Positions 27,302 to 38,500 of a DNA stretch of 64,000 nt are shown piece after piece. The position numbers were made by a program, and so were the translations under genes. Source of the DNA: Anaeromicropila populeti. GTDB taxonomy: Bacteria; Bacillota; Clostridia; Lachnospirales; Lachnospiraceae. The stretch is taken from positions 1 through 64,000 of the forward strand of contig NZ_FOYZ01000016.1 in assembly GCF_900112775.1 (NCBI RefSeq), in the 5' to 3' direction. Positions within the stretch are counted from its first letter, which is position 1, and the number at the start of each line of letters is the position of its first letter. The notes under the pieces were generated by a model. That model saw only the letters and a list, made by a program, of their open reading frames with translations. It was not told the origin of the DNA and searched no databases.

Positions 27302-28402
27302 TTGAATTATGATTATTTAATTGTTGGTGCAGGATTATATGGAGCAGTATTTGCCCATGAAGCAAGAAAAAAAGGAAAATCCTGCTTAGTCATTGACAAG
27401 AGAGAACATCTGGGCGGTAATATTTATTGCGAAGAAATCAAAGGAATTCAAGTGCATAAGTATGGAGCACATATTTTGCACACTTCAAATAAAAAAGTAT
27501 GGGATTATATGAATCAGTTTTGTGAGTTTAATCAATATATAAACTCACCTGTTGCCATGTATAAAGATGAATTATATAACTTGCCATTTAACATGAACAC
27601 TTTTAGTAAATTATGGGGAATTCGGACTCCAGCAGAAGCAAAAAAAATAATTCAGTCACAAATTGCAAGCTTGAATATAATCGAACCAAAAAATCTGGAG
27701 GAGCAGGCACTTTCTTTGGTTGGCACAGATGTATATGAAAAACTGATTAAGGGATACACAGAAAAGCAATGGGGGCGGTCGTGCAGGGATCTTCCAGCAT
27801 TTATTATAAAAAGACTCCCACTCCGTTTTACGTATGATAATAATTATTTTAATGATCGTTATCAAGGAATTCCAATTGGTGGATATACAAAAGTTATCGA
27901 AAAGATGTTAGAAGGTGTGGATGTACAATTAAACACAGATTATCTGGAGAACCGCCAGGAGTTAAATAAGCTTTCAAAAAATATTATTTACACAGGAATG
28001 ATAGATGCGTATTTTGACTATAAGCTTGGGGTACTAGAATATCGTTCTGTGCGGTTTGAAACGGAAGAATTGGATACCGATAATTTTCAGGGAAATGCGG
28101 TTATTAATTATACAGAAAAAGAAGTACCGTTTACCAGAATTATAGAGCATAAGCATTTTGAGTTTGGAAACCAGCCTGTAACGGTTATTTCAAAAGAATA
28201 TCCTAGTGAGTGGAGCAAAGGAGAGGAACCTTATTATCCAATTAATAACGACAAAAATAATGCACTTTATGAGGAGTACAGAAAATTGGCTCAGATGGAA
28301 TCTAGAATTATTTTTGGAGGACGATTAGGCGAGTATAAGTATTACGATATGGATAAAGTAATTGAGGCTGCATTGTTAAAAGCAGAAGAAATTTTAGTCT
28401 AA
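27302..28402 (+). CDS. glf: UDP-galactopyranose mutase
   Basis: FAD enzyme that converts UDP-galactopyranose to UDP-galactofuranose for cell-surface glycans. A TTG start at 27302 is chosen because AAGGAGA lies 7 bases upstream and the Rossmann start NYDYLIVGAGLYGA follows directly; the ATG at 27281 would precede the ribosome site. Motifs: GAGLYGAVFA, KREHLGGNIYCEE, KYGAHILHTSNKKVW, GYTEKQWG and GGRLGEYKYYDMD. 366 aa, typical. No other sugar-polymer genes are nearby, so its place in a metG-tatD-rsmA operon is unexpected. Confidence 0.93.
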   Translation: MNYDYLIVGAGLYGAVFAHEARKKGKSCLVIDKREHLGGNIYCEEIKGIQVHKYGAHILHTSNKKVWDYMNQFCEFNQYINSPVAMYKDELYNLPFNMNTFSKLWGIRTPAEAKKIIQSQIASLNIIEPKNLEEQALSLVGTDVYEKLIKGYTEKQWGRSCRDLPAFIIKRLPLRFTYDNNYFNDRYQGIPIGGYTKVIEKMLEGVDVQLNTDYLENRQELNKLSKNIIYTGMIDAYFDYKLGVLEYRSVRFETEELDTDNFQGNAVINYTEKEVPFTRIIEHKHFEFGNQPVTVISKEYPSEWSKGEEPYYPINNDKNNALYEEYRKLAQMESRIIFGGRLGEYKYYDMDKVIEAALLKAEEILV

Positions 28403-28435
28403 AGAAATTTCAGTAATTGGAAGTGGGAGGTGCAT

Positions 28436-29206
28436 ATGATAGTAGACAGTCATGCACATTATGAAGATGAGCGGTTTAATGAGGACAGGGAAGAGCTATT
28501 AAAAAGTTTATATGAAAACGGGATCGAGTTAGTTGTAAATGTAGCATCTAGTATGGAAACTATCAAAAAAACAGTAGAACTGACAGAAAAATTTGATTTT
28601 GTATATGGAGCTGTGGGAGCACATCCAGAGGAATGTGCCAATTTATCAGAGCAAGACATAGAGATAATTAAGGAAAATTCAAAAAAAGAAAAAATTATGG
28701 CAATTGGAGAAATCGGGTTAGATTATTACTGGGATGAACCAGAACGGATAATTCAGAAAAAATGGTTTGAAAGGCAGCTGGACCTGGCAAGGGAGGTTAA
28801 CCTGCCTGTAATTATTCACAGCAGAGATGCAGCGCAGGACACACTTTCTATTATGAAAGAAAAAAAAGCAGATCAAATCGGTGGTGTAGTTCACTGCTTT
28901 TCCTATGGCGTTGAGATGGCAAGGGAATATTTGAATATGGGATTTTATCTTGGGATTGGTGGAGTGATAACATTCTCGAATGGTAAGAAGCTAAAAGAAG
29001 TAGTTCAGTATGCTCCTTTAGAATCTCTGGTGCTGGAAACAGATTGTCCTTATTTATCACCAGTTCCTAACAGGGGGAAGAGAAATTCTTCATTAAATTT
29101 GATTTATGTGGCAGAAGAAATTGCAAAAATAAAAAATATAGACTGTGATACGGTTATTAATGTAACTACCAGAAATTCAAAACAAATGTATGGTTTGAAA
29201 CTATAA
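28436..29206 (+). CDS. tatD: TatD-family metal-dependent hydrolase
   Basis: TIM-barrel metallohydrolase, probable DNase. The ATG at 28436 is 5 bases after GGGAGG; the GTG at 28430 overlaps that site. Metal ligands of the family are present: DSHAHYE, EIGLDYYW, IHSRDA, HCFSYG and ETDCPYLSP. 256 aa, full length. It precedes rsmA, as in many Firmicutes; the rnmV (primase-like RNase M5) gene often found between them is missing. Confidence 0.93.
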   Translation: MIVDSHAHYEDERFNEDREELLKSLYENGIELVVNVASSMETIKKTVELTEKFDFVYGAVGAHPEECANLSEQDIEIIKENSKKEKIMAIGEIGLDYYWDEPERIIQKKWFERQLDLAREVNLPVIIHSRDAAQDTLSIMKEKKADQIGGVVHCFSYGVEMAREYLNMGFYLGIGGVITFSNGKKLKEVVQYAPLESLVLETDCPYLSPVPNRGKRNSSLNLIYVAEEIAKIKNIDCDTVINVTTRNSKQMYGLKL

Positions 29207-29248
29207 GTATTTGATTTTGGAGAATAAACGAGGATAGAGAGGTATTTT

Positions 29249-30106
29249 ATGGCAACATTAGGAAACCCCCAAAATACAATAGCAATTTTAAATAAATATA
29301 ATTTTACGTTCCAAAAAAAGTTTGGTCAGAACTTTTTGATTGATACCCACGTATTAAATAAAATTATAGCATCTGCTCACATTTCAAAAGAGGATTTTGT
29401 TTTAGAAATAGGACCAGGAATTGGAACTATGACGCAATACTTATGCGAAGCAGCAAGAGAAGTGACAGCAGTGGAGATTGATAAAAATCTGATTCCGATT
29501 TTGGAGCAGGACACTTTGTCAGAGTATGATAATGTGACGGTTATTAATCAGGATATTTTAAAGCTTGACTTAAATCAGCTGGTAATGGAACGAAATGACG
29601 GGAAACCAATTAAAGTGGTAGCGAATCTTCCCTATTATATTACAACTCCTATTATAATGGCATTGTTTGAAAAGGGTATTCCTATTGAAAATATTACGGT
29701 TATGGTGCAAAAGGAAGTAGCCCAGAGAATGCAGGCGGGACCTGGCTCAAAGGAATATGGAGCATTATCGTTGGCAGTACAGTATTATGCTGAACCATAC
29801 ATTGTGGCGAATGTACCGGCCAATTGTTTTATGCCACGTCCAACAGTAGGTTCGGCAGTGATACAGCTAAAAAGACATACAACTCCTTGTGTTATAGTAA
29901 AGGATGAAAAACTAATGTTTCAGCTCATCAGGGCTTCCTTTAATCAAAGAAGAAAAACATTGCTGAATGGGTTGAATAACTCAGCAGAATTGTCATTTTC
30001 AAAAGAGGAAATCTTAGCAGCATTTGAGAAAGCTGGAATTTCTCCTACAACAAGAGGAGAGGCTCTTACCTTAGAGGAATTTGCAAAGCTGGCAAATTCA
30101 TTTTAA
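29249..30106 (+). CDS. rsmA: 16S rRNA dimethyladenosine transferase
   Basis: Dimethylates two adjacent adenosines near the 3' end of 16S rRNA using SAM. 285 aa. Motifs: KKFGQNFLID, SAM-binding GPGIGTMTQYL, NLPYYITTPI and the C-terminal FNQRRKTLLNGL. The start ATG at 29249 has AGAGAGGT upstream. Last gene of the metG operon, followed by a terminator at 30224-30264. Confidence 0.96.
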   Translation: MATLGNPQNTIAILNKYNFTFQKKFGQNFLIDTHVLNKIIASAHISKEDFVLEIGPGIGTMTQYLCEAAREVTAVEIDKNLIPILEQDTLSEYDNVTVINQDILKLDLNQLVMERNDGKPIKVVANLPYYITTPIIMALFEKGIPIENITVMVQKEVAQRMQAGPGSKEYGALSLAVQYYAEPYIVANVPANCFMPRPTVGSAVIQLKRHTTPCVIVKDEKLMFQLIRASFNQRRKTLLNGLNNSAELSFSKEEILAAFEKAGISPTTRGEALTLEEFAKLANSF

Positions 30107-30223
30107 AGGATAAAATTGAAAGTACTGTTGCACTGGGAAAAGTCTACGTTTCGACAGTATCTTCATACTGAATTTATTAAAAAATTTTTTATAAAAAGGA
30201 ATATGAATAGAATTTATAATAAC

Positions 30224-30264
30224 AGTCCAACAATCTGTAGATGTAGAGTTTGTTGGACTTGTTT
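30224..30264 (+). terminator. Probable terminator after rsmA
   Basis: AGTCCAACAA at 30224-30233 pairs perfectly with TTGTTGGACT at 30250-30259, followed by TGTTTTG. The rest of the 30107-30524 gap holds a weaker 6-bp CAGTAT/ATACTG hairpin (30155-30170), a promoter at 30366-30394 and the leader at 30483-30524; no gene was seen. Confidence 0.7.
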
Positions 30265-30365
30265 TGTGTACAGAAAAAAGTGATATATTAAGAAAATATA
30301 AAAAGTATAATAAAAGCATAATATAAAATAAACAAATTATTAACAAAGTATAAATGTATTACATA

Positions 30366-30394
30366 TTGACATTTAGTAGTGTTTCCATTAACAT
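30366..30394 (+). promoter_or_regulatory. Strong promoter of the NRPS-PKS operon
   Basis: A perfect TTGACA at 30366-30371 and TAACAT at 30389-30394, with a 17-base spacer, about 130 bases before the first ACP gene. It is the only clear promoter found for the operon up to 60535. Confidence 0.75.
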
Positions 30395-30482
30395 ATAACT
30401 AACTGAATATAATTCATGTTTTTGGCGAAAATTGTCTGATAAAATATGAAACAGATAAAATTTACCGGAAAGTAAGGAAAAA

Positions 30483-30524
30483 GGAAGGAGAATGTATGAT
30501 TAGTAGTGATCATACAACGTACAT
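30483..30524 (+). promoter_or_regulatory. Operon leader: ribosome site, three-codon ORF and hairpin before the ACP gene
   Basis: The ribosome site GGAAGGAG (30483-30490) is followed at once by ATG TAT GAT TAG (30492-30503), a three-codon ORF. A 7-bp hairpin GTATGAT/ATCATAC (30494-30500 with 30509-30515) then separates it from the ACP start at 30525, which has no ribosome site of its own. Folding would bring the two within about 12 bases; otherwise reinitiation is needed. Confidence 0.5.
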
Positions 30525-30752
30525 ATGGAAATATTTGAAAAAATTAAAAAAATAATTAATGAAAACTTTACAATTGAGGGAAAATTAACAGAAGAAACCA
30601 ATATTACAGAAGGTTTGGGGTTGGATTCTTTTGACTTTGTAACATTAGTAACAACTTTAGAAGAGGAGTTCAATATCGAAATTGCAGAAGAAGAAATGTA
30701 TCAAATTAAGACATTAGAAGATGCGGTTCAAATAATACAAAAAAAATTATAA
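30525..30752 (+). CDS. Acyl carrier protein (first gene of the NRPS-PKS operon)
   Basis: 75-residue carrier protein with phosphopantetheine site Ser in GLGLDSFDFVTL and an acidic recognition helix (LEEEFNIEI). It is distinct from the FkbJ-like ACP at 58678 and the PKS-linked ACP at 53040. With the FabF-like KS directly downstream it may build or carry a fatty-acyl starter for the FAAL module (inference). No upstream in-frame start exists before ATG 30525. Confidence 0.88.
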   Translation: MEIFEKIKKIINENFTIEGKLTEETNITEGLGLDSFDFVTLVTTLEEEFNIEIAEEEMYQIKTLEDAVQIIQKKL

Positions 30753-30786
30753 TGGAGTTTTTAGGTGGAGTGCAAAGGAGAAGAAA

Positions 30787-32022
30787 ATGAAAAGAGTAGT
30801 AGTTACAGGGTTAGGAACTATAACTTCACTGGGATATAATGTAGAAGAAGTATGGTCAAATACACGTAATTCTTATTGTTCTATTGAACCAATTACTTTA
30901 TTTGATACTGAGGATTCAAGTGTTAAGGTTGCAGCAGAAGTCAAAAACTACAATTCCAAAGATTTTTTTACATCATTTAACAGCAAGAAATATAACCGGT
31001 TTACACAATTTGCATTAATTGCGTCAGCAGAAGCATACAAAGATGCTGGCATTACAGATAATAGCGTAAATTCTAATAGAGTAGCGGTTGTATATGGTTC
31101 TGGAATTGGTGGTGATACGATTGGAAAAGAATATGAAACCTGTATGACAAAGGGATCAAAATATGTATCACCCTTATTATTGCCTGGAAATTTAGTGAAT
31201 ATGGCTGCTGCTAATATTGCTATGGAGTACAAGGCAAATGGAACATGTATGAGTCTTGTTGCCGCATGTGCTACAGGAACGGATTGTATTGGAACAGCAT
31301 TTCGACATATTCAATTTGGTATGGCTGATATTGTAATAGCAGGAGCTACAGAGGCTTGTATTAATCCTTTAGTTGTAGCAGGCTTTGCATCATTAAAAGC
31401 GGTTTCGCGGACAGAAGATAAAACAAGAGCATCCATTCCATTTGATAAAGAGAGAAGTGGATTTGTAATGGGAGAAGGAGCAGCTACTTTAATCTTAGAA
31501 GAGTATGAACATGCATTGAAACGAAATGCAAAAATTTACGCAGAAATTGCAGGGTTTGGTACAACCTGTGATGCATATAAAATAGTTTCTCCCAATCCGG
31601 ATATGACTCAGGCTAAAAGAGCAATGGAAGATGCAGTAAAGGATGCAGGAATTACCGTTGGAGATATTTCATACATTAACGCACATGGTACCAGTACAGG
31701 GCTTAATGATAAATATGAATCTATTATGATTGAAGATATGTACTATAAAAATGGAAATACAGTACCAGTTAGTTCAACAAAGTCTATGATGGGGCATGCA
31801 TTAGGGGCAGCGGGTGCAATTGAGGCAGTGTTAAGTATAAAGGCACTAGAGGATAGTTTTATTCCGGAAACGGTGGGGTATAAAACTTATGACGAAGACT
31901 GTAGGTTAGATTTTGTAACAGGTCATGGCAGAACAAAAGAGCTTCATTATGTGCAATCCAATTCCTTTGGATTTGGAGGACACAATTCTGTTTTAGTATT
32001 CAGAAATAGCAAATTACTGTAA
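30787..32022 (+). CDS. FabF-like 3-oxoacyl-ACP synthase (discrete ketosynthase)
   Basis: Type II condensing enzyme of 411 aa. The Cys-His-His triad is intact: Cys in VAACATGTDC, His in NAHGTSTG, and His in MMGHALGAAG. The ATG at 30787 has AAAGGAGAA upstream. It follows the ACP by 34 bases and precedes a small membrane protein. Household FabF normally sits with fabD, fabG and fabZ; here it leads an NRPS-PKS operon, so a dedicated role in making or extending the acyl starter is likely but not shown. It lacks the extra domains of modular KS units. Confidence 0.88.
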   Translation: MKRVVVTGLGTITSLGYNVEEVWSNTRNSYCSIEPITLFDTEDSSVKVAAEVKNYNSKDFFTSFNSKKYNRFTQFALIASAEAYKDAGITDNSVNSNRVAVVYGSGIGGDTIGKEYETCMTKGSKYVSPLLLPGNLVNMAAANIAMEYKANGTCMSLVAACATGTDCIGTAFRHIQFGMADIVIAGATEACINPLVVAGFASLKAVSRTEDKTRASIPFDKERSGFVMGEGAATLILEEYEHALKRNAKIYAEIAGFGTTCDAYKIVSPNPDMTQAKRAMEDAVKDAGITVGDISYINAHGTSTGLNDKYESIMIEDMYYKNGNTVPVSSTKSMMGHALGAAGAIEAVLSIKALEDSFIPETVGYKTYDEDCRLDFVTGHGRTKELHYVQSNSFGFGGHNSVLVFRNSKLL

Positions 32023-32037
32023 ATGGAGGAAAATGAA

Positions 32038-32514
32038 ATGTGGTTTTTAGTATTATGGGCATTGGGGTTAATTTCTGGTGCCATTGATTTATTTATTCAC
32101 GGAGGTTTCCAAAATACAAGTCAAGTATGCAGTACCTTACTATTACATCAATTTGTTGTAACATTTGGGTTAGTTGCTCTCATTGGAGTAGTTGAAAATA
32201 TCATTTTGGCAGAAAAGTCATCTAAAAGTCTGGGCTGGCCAGGTGGACCATACCAGTATAAGTATGGATTTTCACAGTTAGGGCTTGGAATTATGGGTGT
32301 TTTATCAATTTGGCTTCGCGGTTCCTTTTGGGCTGGCACAATAGTAACTATGTACATATATGGAATTAGTGGATTGTTCTGCCACACCCAGTTAATGGTG
32401 CAGAATAAAAAAATAGACGCACCAAATGTTGCAAATTTAATTATGGACGTTGCATATCAGGCATTTATAACTATGTTATCTATATATGCAGGAGGAATAT
32501 GGATTTGTTCATAA
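32038..32514 (+). CDS. Small four-helix membrane protein, DUF6790-like
   Basis: 158 aa with about four hydrophobic segments. The ATG at 32038 is used because GGAGGA (32025-32030) overlaps the earlier in-frame ATG at 32023. The segment YKYGFSQLGLGIMGVLS, followed by FWAGTI and GISGLFCH, recalls small bacterial membrane proteins of the DUF6790 kind; the match is from memory and tentative. No function is known. Its place between a KS and the large synthetase suggests a link to the pathway, such as membrane anchoring or protection. Confidence 0.6.
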   Translation: MWFLVLWALGLISGAIDLFIHGGFQNTSQVCSTLLLHQFVVTFGLVALIGVVENIILAEKSSKSLGWPGGPYQYKYGFSQLGLGIMGVLSIWLRGSFWAGTIVTMYIYGISGLFCHTQLMVQNKKIDAPNVANLIMDVAYQAFITMLSIYAGGIWICS

Positions 32515-32559
32515 TGGAAAATGAAAATACATAAGGAAAAGAATTGAGGTACTGTTATC

Positions 32560-35500
32560 ATGATAATAAAAAGATTAGAACTTACGGAAGTTCAAAAGGG
32601 GATCTATTTTGACTGTCAGGTAGATGCTCCCATTTCTTATAACATATCTGCAGCAATCTATATGGAAGATTTAAACGAAACATACTTTGAAAATGCTGTC
32701 AGTCTTGTAATACATGAGCAGGAGGCATTGAGGAGCTGTCTGGAAATTTCAGGTGATATGCCTGTTATCGTCATTCAGGATCAAATTAATTTTTACATTG
32801 AAAAAGAGGATTTATCGGGTAATCCTGAAGTGACCAGAGAAGAACAGAATCAAATTGTTGAGAAAACAATAGAAAAACCTTTTGATTTACATAAGGCACC
32901 ATTATTTCGGATTAAGTTAGTTAAAATAGAAGAAAAAAAGCATTTGTGTATCATTTGTATTCATCATATCATTTGCGATGGTTTATCACTGGAAATTTTT
33001 AAAAACAGGTTATTAGACTATTATAATACATGTATATCGGGTGATATTATTGAACTCAAGCAAAATGCTAATTTTGCATCTTTTATTGAAAAGGAAAACA
33101 AAAAACTTGCAACGGGAAAATATGAAAAACAAAAACAGTTTTGGCTGGAAAAGATGAAAGGTGCAGAAGCACTGTCCCTTACAGCAGATTTTGTGTCAGC
33201 TCAAAGTGGTAGTATACTGGGAAAAGAAAAGCGGTTTGAAATACCAAAAGATTTAATGAAAAATATTACAGACGTTTCTATGGAGCAGGAAGTTACGGTT
33301 TTTATGTTTTTCTTAGGAGCTTTTCAAATATTGATGAATCGATATACACGACAAGAGGATATTATTATTTCATCACCGTTTACCTATCGGCCTGGATTTG
33401 ATTTGGAAGATACAATAGGGTGTTTTATTTACACATTGCCAATACGATTACATATTGATGAGAATACTGGTTTTTCTACAATTCTAGAAAAGGTTTCAAA
33501 AGAATTTATTGAGGCATATAAGCATATTGGATACCCCAACAATTTAATTATGAGAGACAGCTCTTTAGTACCAGTACCAGGAACACCTTCCGTTTTTGAC
33601 TATTCTTTTGTGTATGATGTGTATGAAAACAGTTCAGAATATCAATTAAAGACAACAGTGGCAGAGCAGGATTGTGTTACATTTCCAGGCAATATGATGG
33701 TTATTTTAAATAAAACACCAGAAAAAGATTATATAAAAATTCAGTATAAACCAGATGTATTTTCAGAAGATACTATTGATTATATGGGAAAAAGATTTTT
33801 AAAACTGCTAAACTGTTTTGTTGAAGATGTTAACGTAAAAATAAGCGATATTAATTTGCTTACAGAGAATGAGGAAACATTAATTTTAGAGAATTTTAAT
33901 CAATCGTCCTTTATTCCTTATCAGCCCCAGTCTATTGTGGAGATATTTCATCAAAAGGTGGCAGAGCATCCAGAAAGAACAGCATTAATTTACAAGGAAC
34001 AGACAGAAACCTATGCTTCTGTAAATGCAAAAGCAAATCAGCTGGCTCAACAGATTATAAAGCGTCGTAAAACACCAAATGAGGCAGTTGGAATTCAGCT
34101 GGAACGTTCTCCTTATCTGGTAATAAGTTTATTGGCAGTATTAAAGGCGGGATGTGCATATGTGCCAATAGATCCTGGTTATCCTGCCGGAAGAAAAGAA
34201 TTTATTTTTGAGGATGCTTTCATTTCTATTTTTATTACAACAAAGGATTTGCCATATGATGAAAATTGGAAGCTGGAATTTTTATTTGCCGATGAACCAG
34301 AAACTTATAATGGAAACAATGAAAATCCAGAAGAAAAACTGGATCCATATAGTCTGGCTTACATAGAATATACCTCAGGTTCAACAGGGACACCAAAGGG
34401 TGTCATGATAGAAAATCACAGTGTTGTAAATACATTAATGGATTTAGAAAGACGTTTTCCATTAATGGAACAGGATGTCTATCTGCTAAAAACAGCATAT
34501 ACATTTGACGTTTCAGTAACGGAACTATTTGGCTGGTTTATGGGAGAAGGAGCACTGTTCATTTTAGAGCAGGGCGGTGAAAAAAATCCAGAATTAATTA
34601 TAGATGAGATTGAAAGGAATCAGGTGACGCATATTAATTTTGTGCCATCAATGTTCCGCTTATTTTTAGATTCACTGGATAATCAAGAAAGAATAAACAA
34701 ATTAAATTCATTAAAGTGGATCTTTATAGGAGGAGAAGCAGTAACTCCTGATATTGTACATAAATTTTATGCGTTACATACAAATATAAAACTGGAAAAT
34801 GTGTATGGTCCAACAGAATGTACCATTTGGGCATCACATTATTCTATTAAAAGCGAAAATAGTAAAAATAATATTCCAATTGGAAAACCATTAAATGAAA
34901 TCCGCTGGTATGTGGTTGGAGAACAGAATCAATTACAGCCTATAGGTATTCCAGGTGAGCTTTGCTTAAGCGGTGCAGGTTTAGCAAGAGGATATTTAAA
35001 TCGAGAAGAGTTAACAAAAGAAAAATTTATTCAAAATCCATTTTACAGAGAGGGAAAAGATCCTAAACATTTCAAATGGATGTACCGGACAGGGGATCTT
35101 GCCAGATGGCTTCCAGATGGAACTATTGATTTTTTAGGAAGAATTGATTTTCAGGTGAAAATTCGTGGAGTCCGTTTGGAATTAGGGGAAATAGAAAATG
35201 CATTAACAGAGTATGAAGGAATTTTGCAAAGTGTTGTTGTCGTAAAAGAGGCTGTTGATAATGCAGCAGTTTTATGTGCTTACTATATGGCAGATAAAGA
35301 AATTTCTCCTTCATTGCTTCGGGAACACTTGCGAAAAGAATTGCCTTCTTATATGATACCATCCTTTTTTGTGTATAGAAAGGAATTACCATGTATTACA
35401 AGTGGTAAAGTAGATAGAAAAGCACTTATGGCAGATAAAGAGTATCGAAATCAGGAAACTTCTGAAAAGGGCGTAGAACCAGTCACAGAACTTGAAATTA

Positions 35501-38500
35501 AAATTGCGGCTGTATGGAAGGAAGTGTTGTCTGTCCAGGAAGTAGGGATAGATGATAATTTTTTTGATATAGGTGGTCATTCGCTGGCACTAATTCAGCT
35601 GCACAACAAACTAAAGAAAGCAATAAACAAAGACTTTTCCATTACAATTTTATTTCAAATGCCTACGGTACGGCTGCTGGCTAAATATTTTACTAGTGAT
35701 AATGATGAACAAAAAGAAAAGCAGATCAAGAAGGTAAAAGAGAAAAAAAGTATAGGACGTCAGGATATTGCTATTATTGGAATGTCTGTAAAAGTACCAG
35801 GAGCACAGAACATTCAAGAGTTTTGGGAGGTTTTGAGGCAGGAAAAAGAATGCATTCATTTTTATAAAGATGAAGAATTAGAAAAATTAGGCGTAAGTGA
35901 GGAATTACTAAATTCTTCAAATTATGTAAAAGCCAAAGGCCGTGTAGATGAAATTGAGTATTTTGATCCAGGCTTTTTTGAATATACACCAGGAGAAGTT
36001 CGGATGATGTCACCACAGCTTCGCCTGCTCTATAAAGGAGCCTGGGAAGCGTTAGAGGATGCTGGTTATTATCCAGGATCAACTGACGATAAAATAGGGA
36101 TTTTTATTGGTGGTTCTGATGATTTTGAGTGGTATAGAAAAGTTTTATTTGGAAATAGTGGGTATAGTGACAAGTATCAGGCATTTACCTTTAGTACTAA
36201 TCATTTTCTGGCATCAAGGTTAGCATATAAATTAAATATTAAGGGACCGGTTTTTTCAGCACTTACTGGATGTTCTACTACGTTAGTTACACCACATTTG
36301 TCCTGCCAGTCTTTAATGCTTGGGGAGTGTGATTTGGCAATTGCAGGAGGGGTTACCGTTGAATTACCCAATGAAGGAGGTTATTTTTATGAAGAGGGTA
36401 TGATGTTCTCTCCAGACGGACATTGCCGCCCATTTGATGCTGATGCAAAAGGAACGGTATTTTCAAATGGTATGGGTCTTGTAGTAATGAAACGATATGA
36501 GGATGCTCTCCGAGATGGTGATCATATTTATGCAGTAATTAAAGGATCTGCAATTAACAATGATGGAAATCAAAAAATTGGATTTGCAGCACCAAGTGTA
36601 AATGGACAGGCAGAGGCTATTAAGGAGGCATATCGTGTTGCTGATGTGGATCCAGAAACAGTCAGTTATATAGAAGCGCATGGTACAGGTACCTTATTGG
36701 GAGATCCAATCGAAGTAGAATCTTTGACTACAGCATTTTCTACAGACAAAACACAATATTGTGTATTAGGCTCTGTAAAAGGAAATATTGGACATACTGA
36801 TACAGCTGCTGGTGTAGTAGGACTGGCTAAGGTTGCACTGAGTTTACATCACAAGTTTTTGCCGGGAACTGTAAATTACAACAATCCAAATCCTAAAGTT
36901 GATTTTTTAAAAACACCATTTTTAGTCAAAGCTCATGGTGAGGAATGGAAGGAATCTGTAACAAAGAGTGGAGTATTACGGGCAGGTATTAATTCCTTTG
37001 GTGTCGGAGGAACCAATGCCCATATGATTTTAGAAGCACCTTCTCAGATTAGAGAAAGCAGCCCTTGTGATGATATAAATCTGCTGACCTTTTCAGCGAA
37101 AAGTCCCGCCGCATTGTTAGAAACATCAAGAAATATAATGCATTATATTATAAATCATCCTGAAATAAATGTATCAGACGCAGCATGGACACTGGAGGCG
37201 GGCAGAAAGGATTTTCCTTTTCGAAAAGTTTTTGTATTGTGTAAGGAAGAGATATCTGATATAGAAACGGTTCTTTCACGTTTTGAAGACGCCTCCTATT
37301 ATGAGGTGAAGAAGACGCCAGAAAAAGTATACTTTATGTTTCCAGGACAAGGAAGCCAGTATCAAGGAATGGGAAAAGATTTGCTACGGCAGGCAGAAAA
37401 AAGAGGAATTTCAAAAATTTTTGCAAAGTACATAGAGCAAGTATTTGCAGCACTAGGAGAAGAACGAGAAGAGTTTGAAGAGGTAATATATGGAGAAACG
37501 GAACCATTAAAGATTAACCAGACAAAATATAGCCAGATGGCTCTTTTTGCTACAGAATATGCTTTAGCAAAAAGTTTAATGGATATTGGAATACAGCCAG
37601 ATGGTTTTATTGGACATAGTATTGGTGAGGTTACAGCAGCAGCGGCAGCTGGTGTGTGGAAGCTAGAGGATGCAGTAAAAATAGTAAAAGCCCGTGGAGA
37701 CTTTATGCAGATGCAAAAGCCAGGTGTAATGTTGGCAGTTATGGCAAATGCAGAAGAGATTAAAAAGGAGCTTGGTGAAGAGGTATGGCTTTCCTTACGA
37801 AATACCACAAATAATTGTGTTGTTGGAGGAAGTGAATGGGGGATTGAGAAATTTCAAAAAAGAGCAGAACAGCATGGATGGAAAACAATAAGGGTAAAAA
37901 CATCTCATGCATTCCACACTCCAATGATGGAAGAGGCTGCTGAGGCATTTGAAAAATACCTGGAGCAATTTGAAATGCAGGAACCTTTCATCCCAATTGT
38001 ATCAAATGCAAGTGGGACATGGGTTTCAAAAGGTGAAATGACAGTTCCACAGTATTGGGCCAATCATATTATGAAAACTGTAAATTTTGAAAAGAACTTG
38101 GAAGAAATGTTGCATTTACAGAATGCAGTTTTTATTGAAACAGGAGCAGGCCGTACTTTAAGTTCATTTGCTATGCAGCATAGCTCGCGAAAACAGGAAC
38201 AGCATTTTATAAATCTGCTTCGCCATCCAAGAGAAACAGAACAAGATATTTCTTATATTAATAATAAATTGGGACAGCTTTGGTGCAGAGGTGTTGACAT
38301 TGACTGGACAGCGTTGCAAGCAGGCGCAGTACGTAACAGGATTTCACTTCCAGCCTATGTATTTGAGAAAGAGTATTTTCCAGTAGATATCAGGCCTGAA
38401 TCAAAATTAAAATCAAGTACAGAAACCTGCAAGGCTATGTCAGATGAAAATACTGAGAATGTGTTAAAACCAGAGGTGGTTTTCAATAGAGAGGAAATGG

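Noticed and set aside
30155-30170. Hairpin CAGTAT/ATACTG as the rsmA terminator
   Set aside because: The stem is only 6 bp with no T run directly after it; the 10-bp stem at 30224-30259 is better.
30098-30346. Minus-strand frame of 82 codons after rsmA
   Set aside because: It lies over the terminator, is hydrophobic/AT-rich without a family, and has no good ribosome site.
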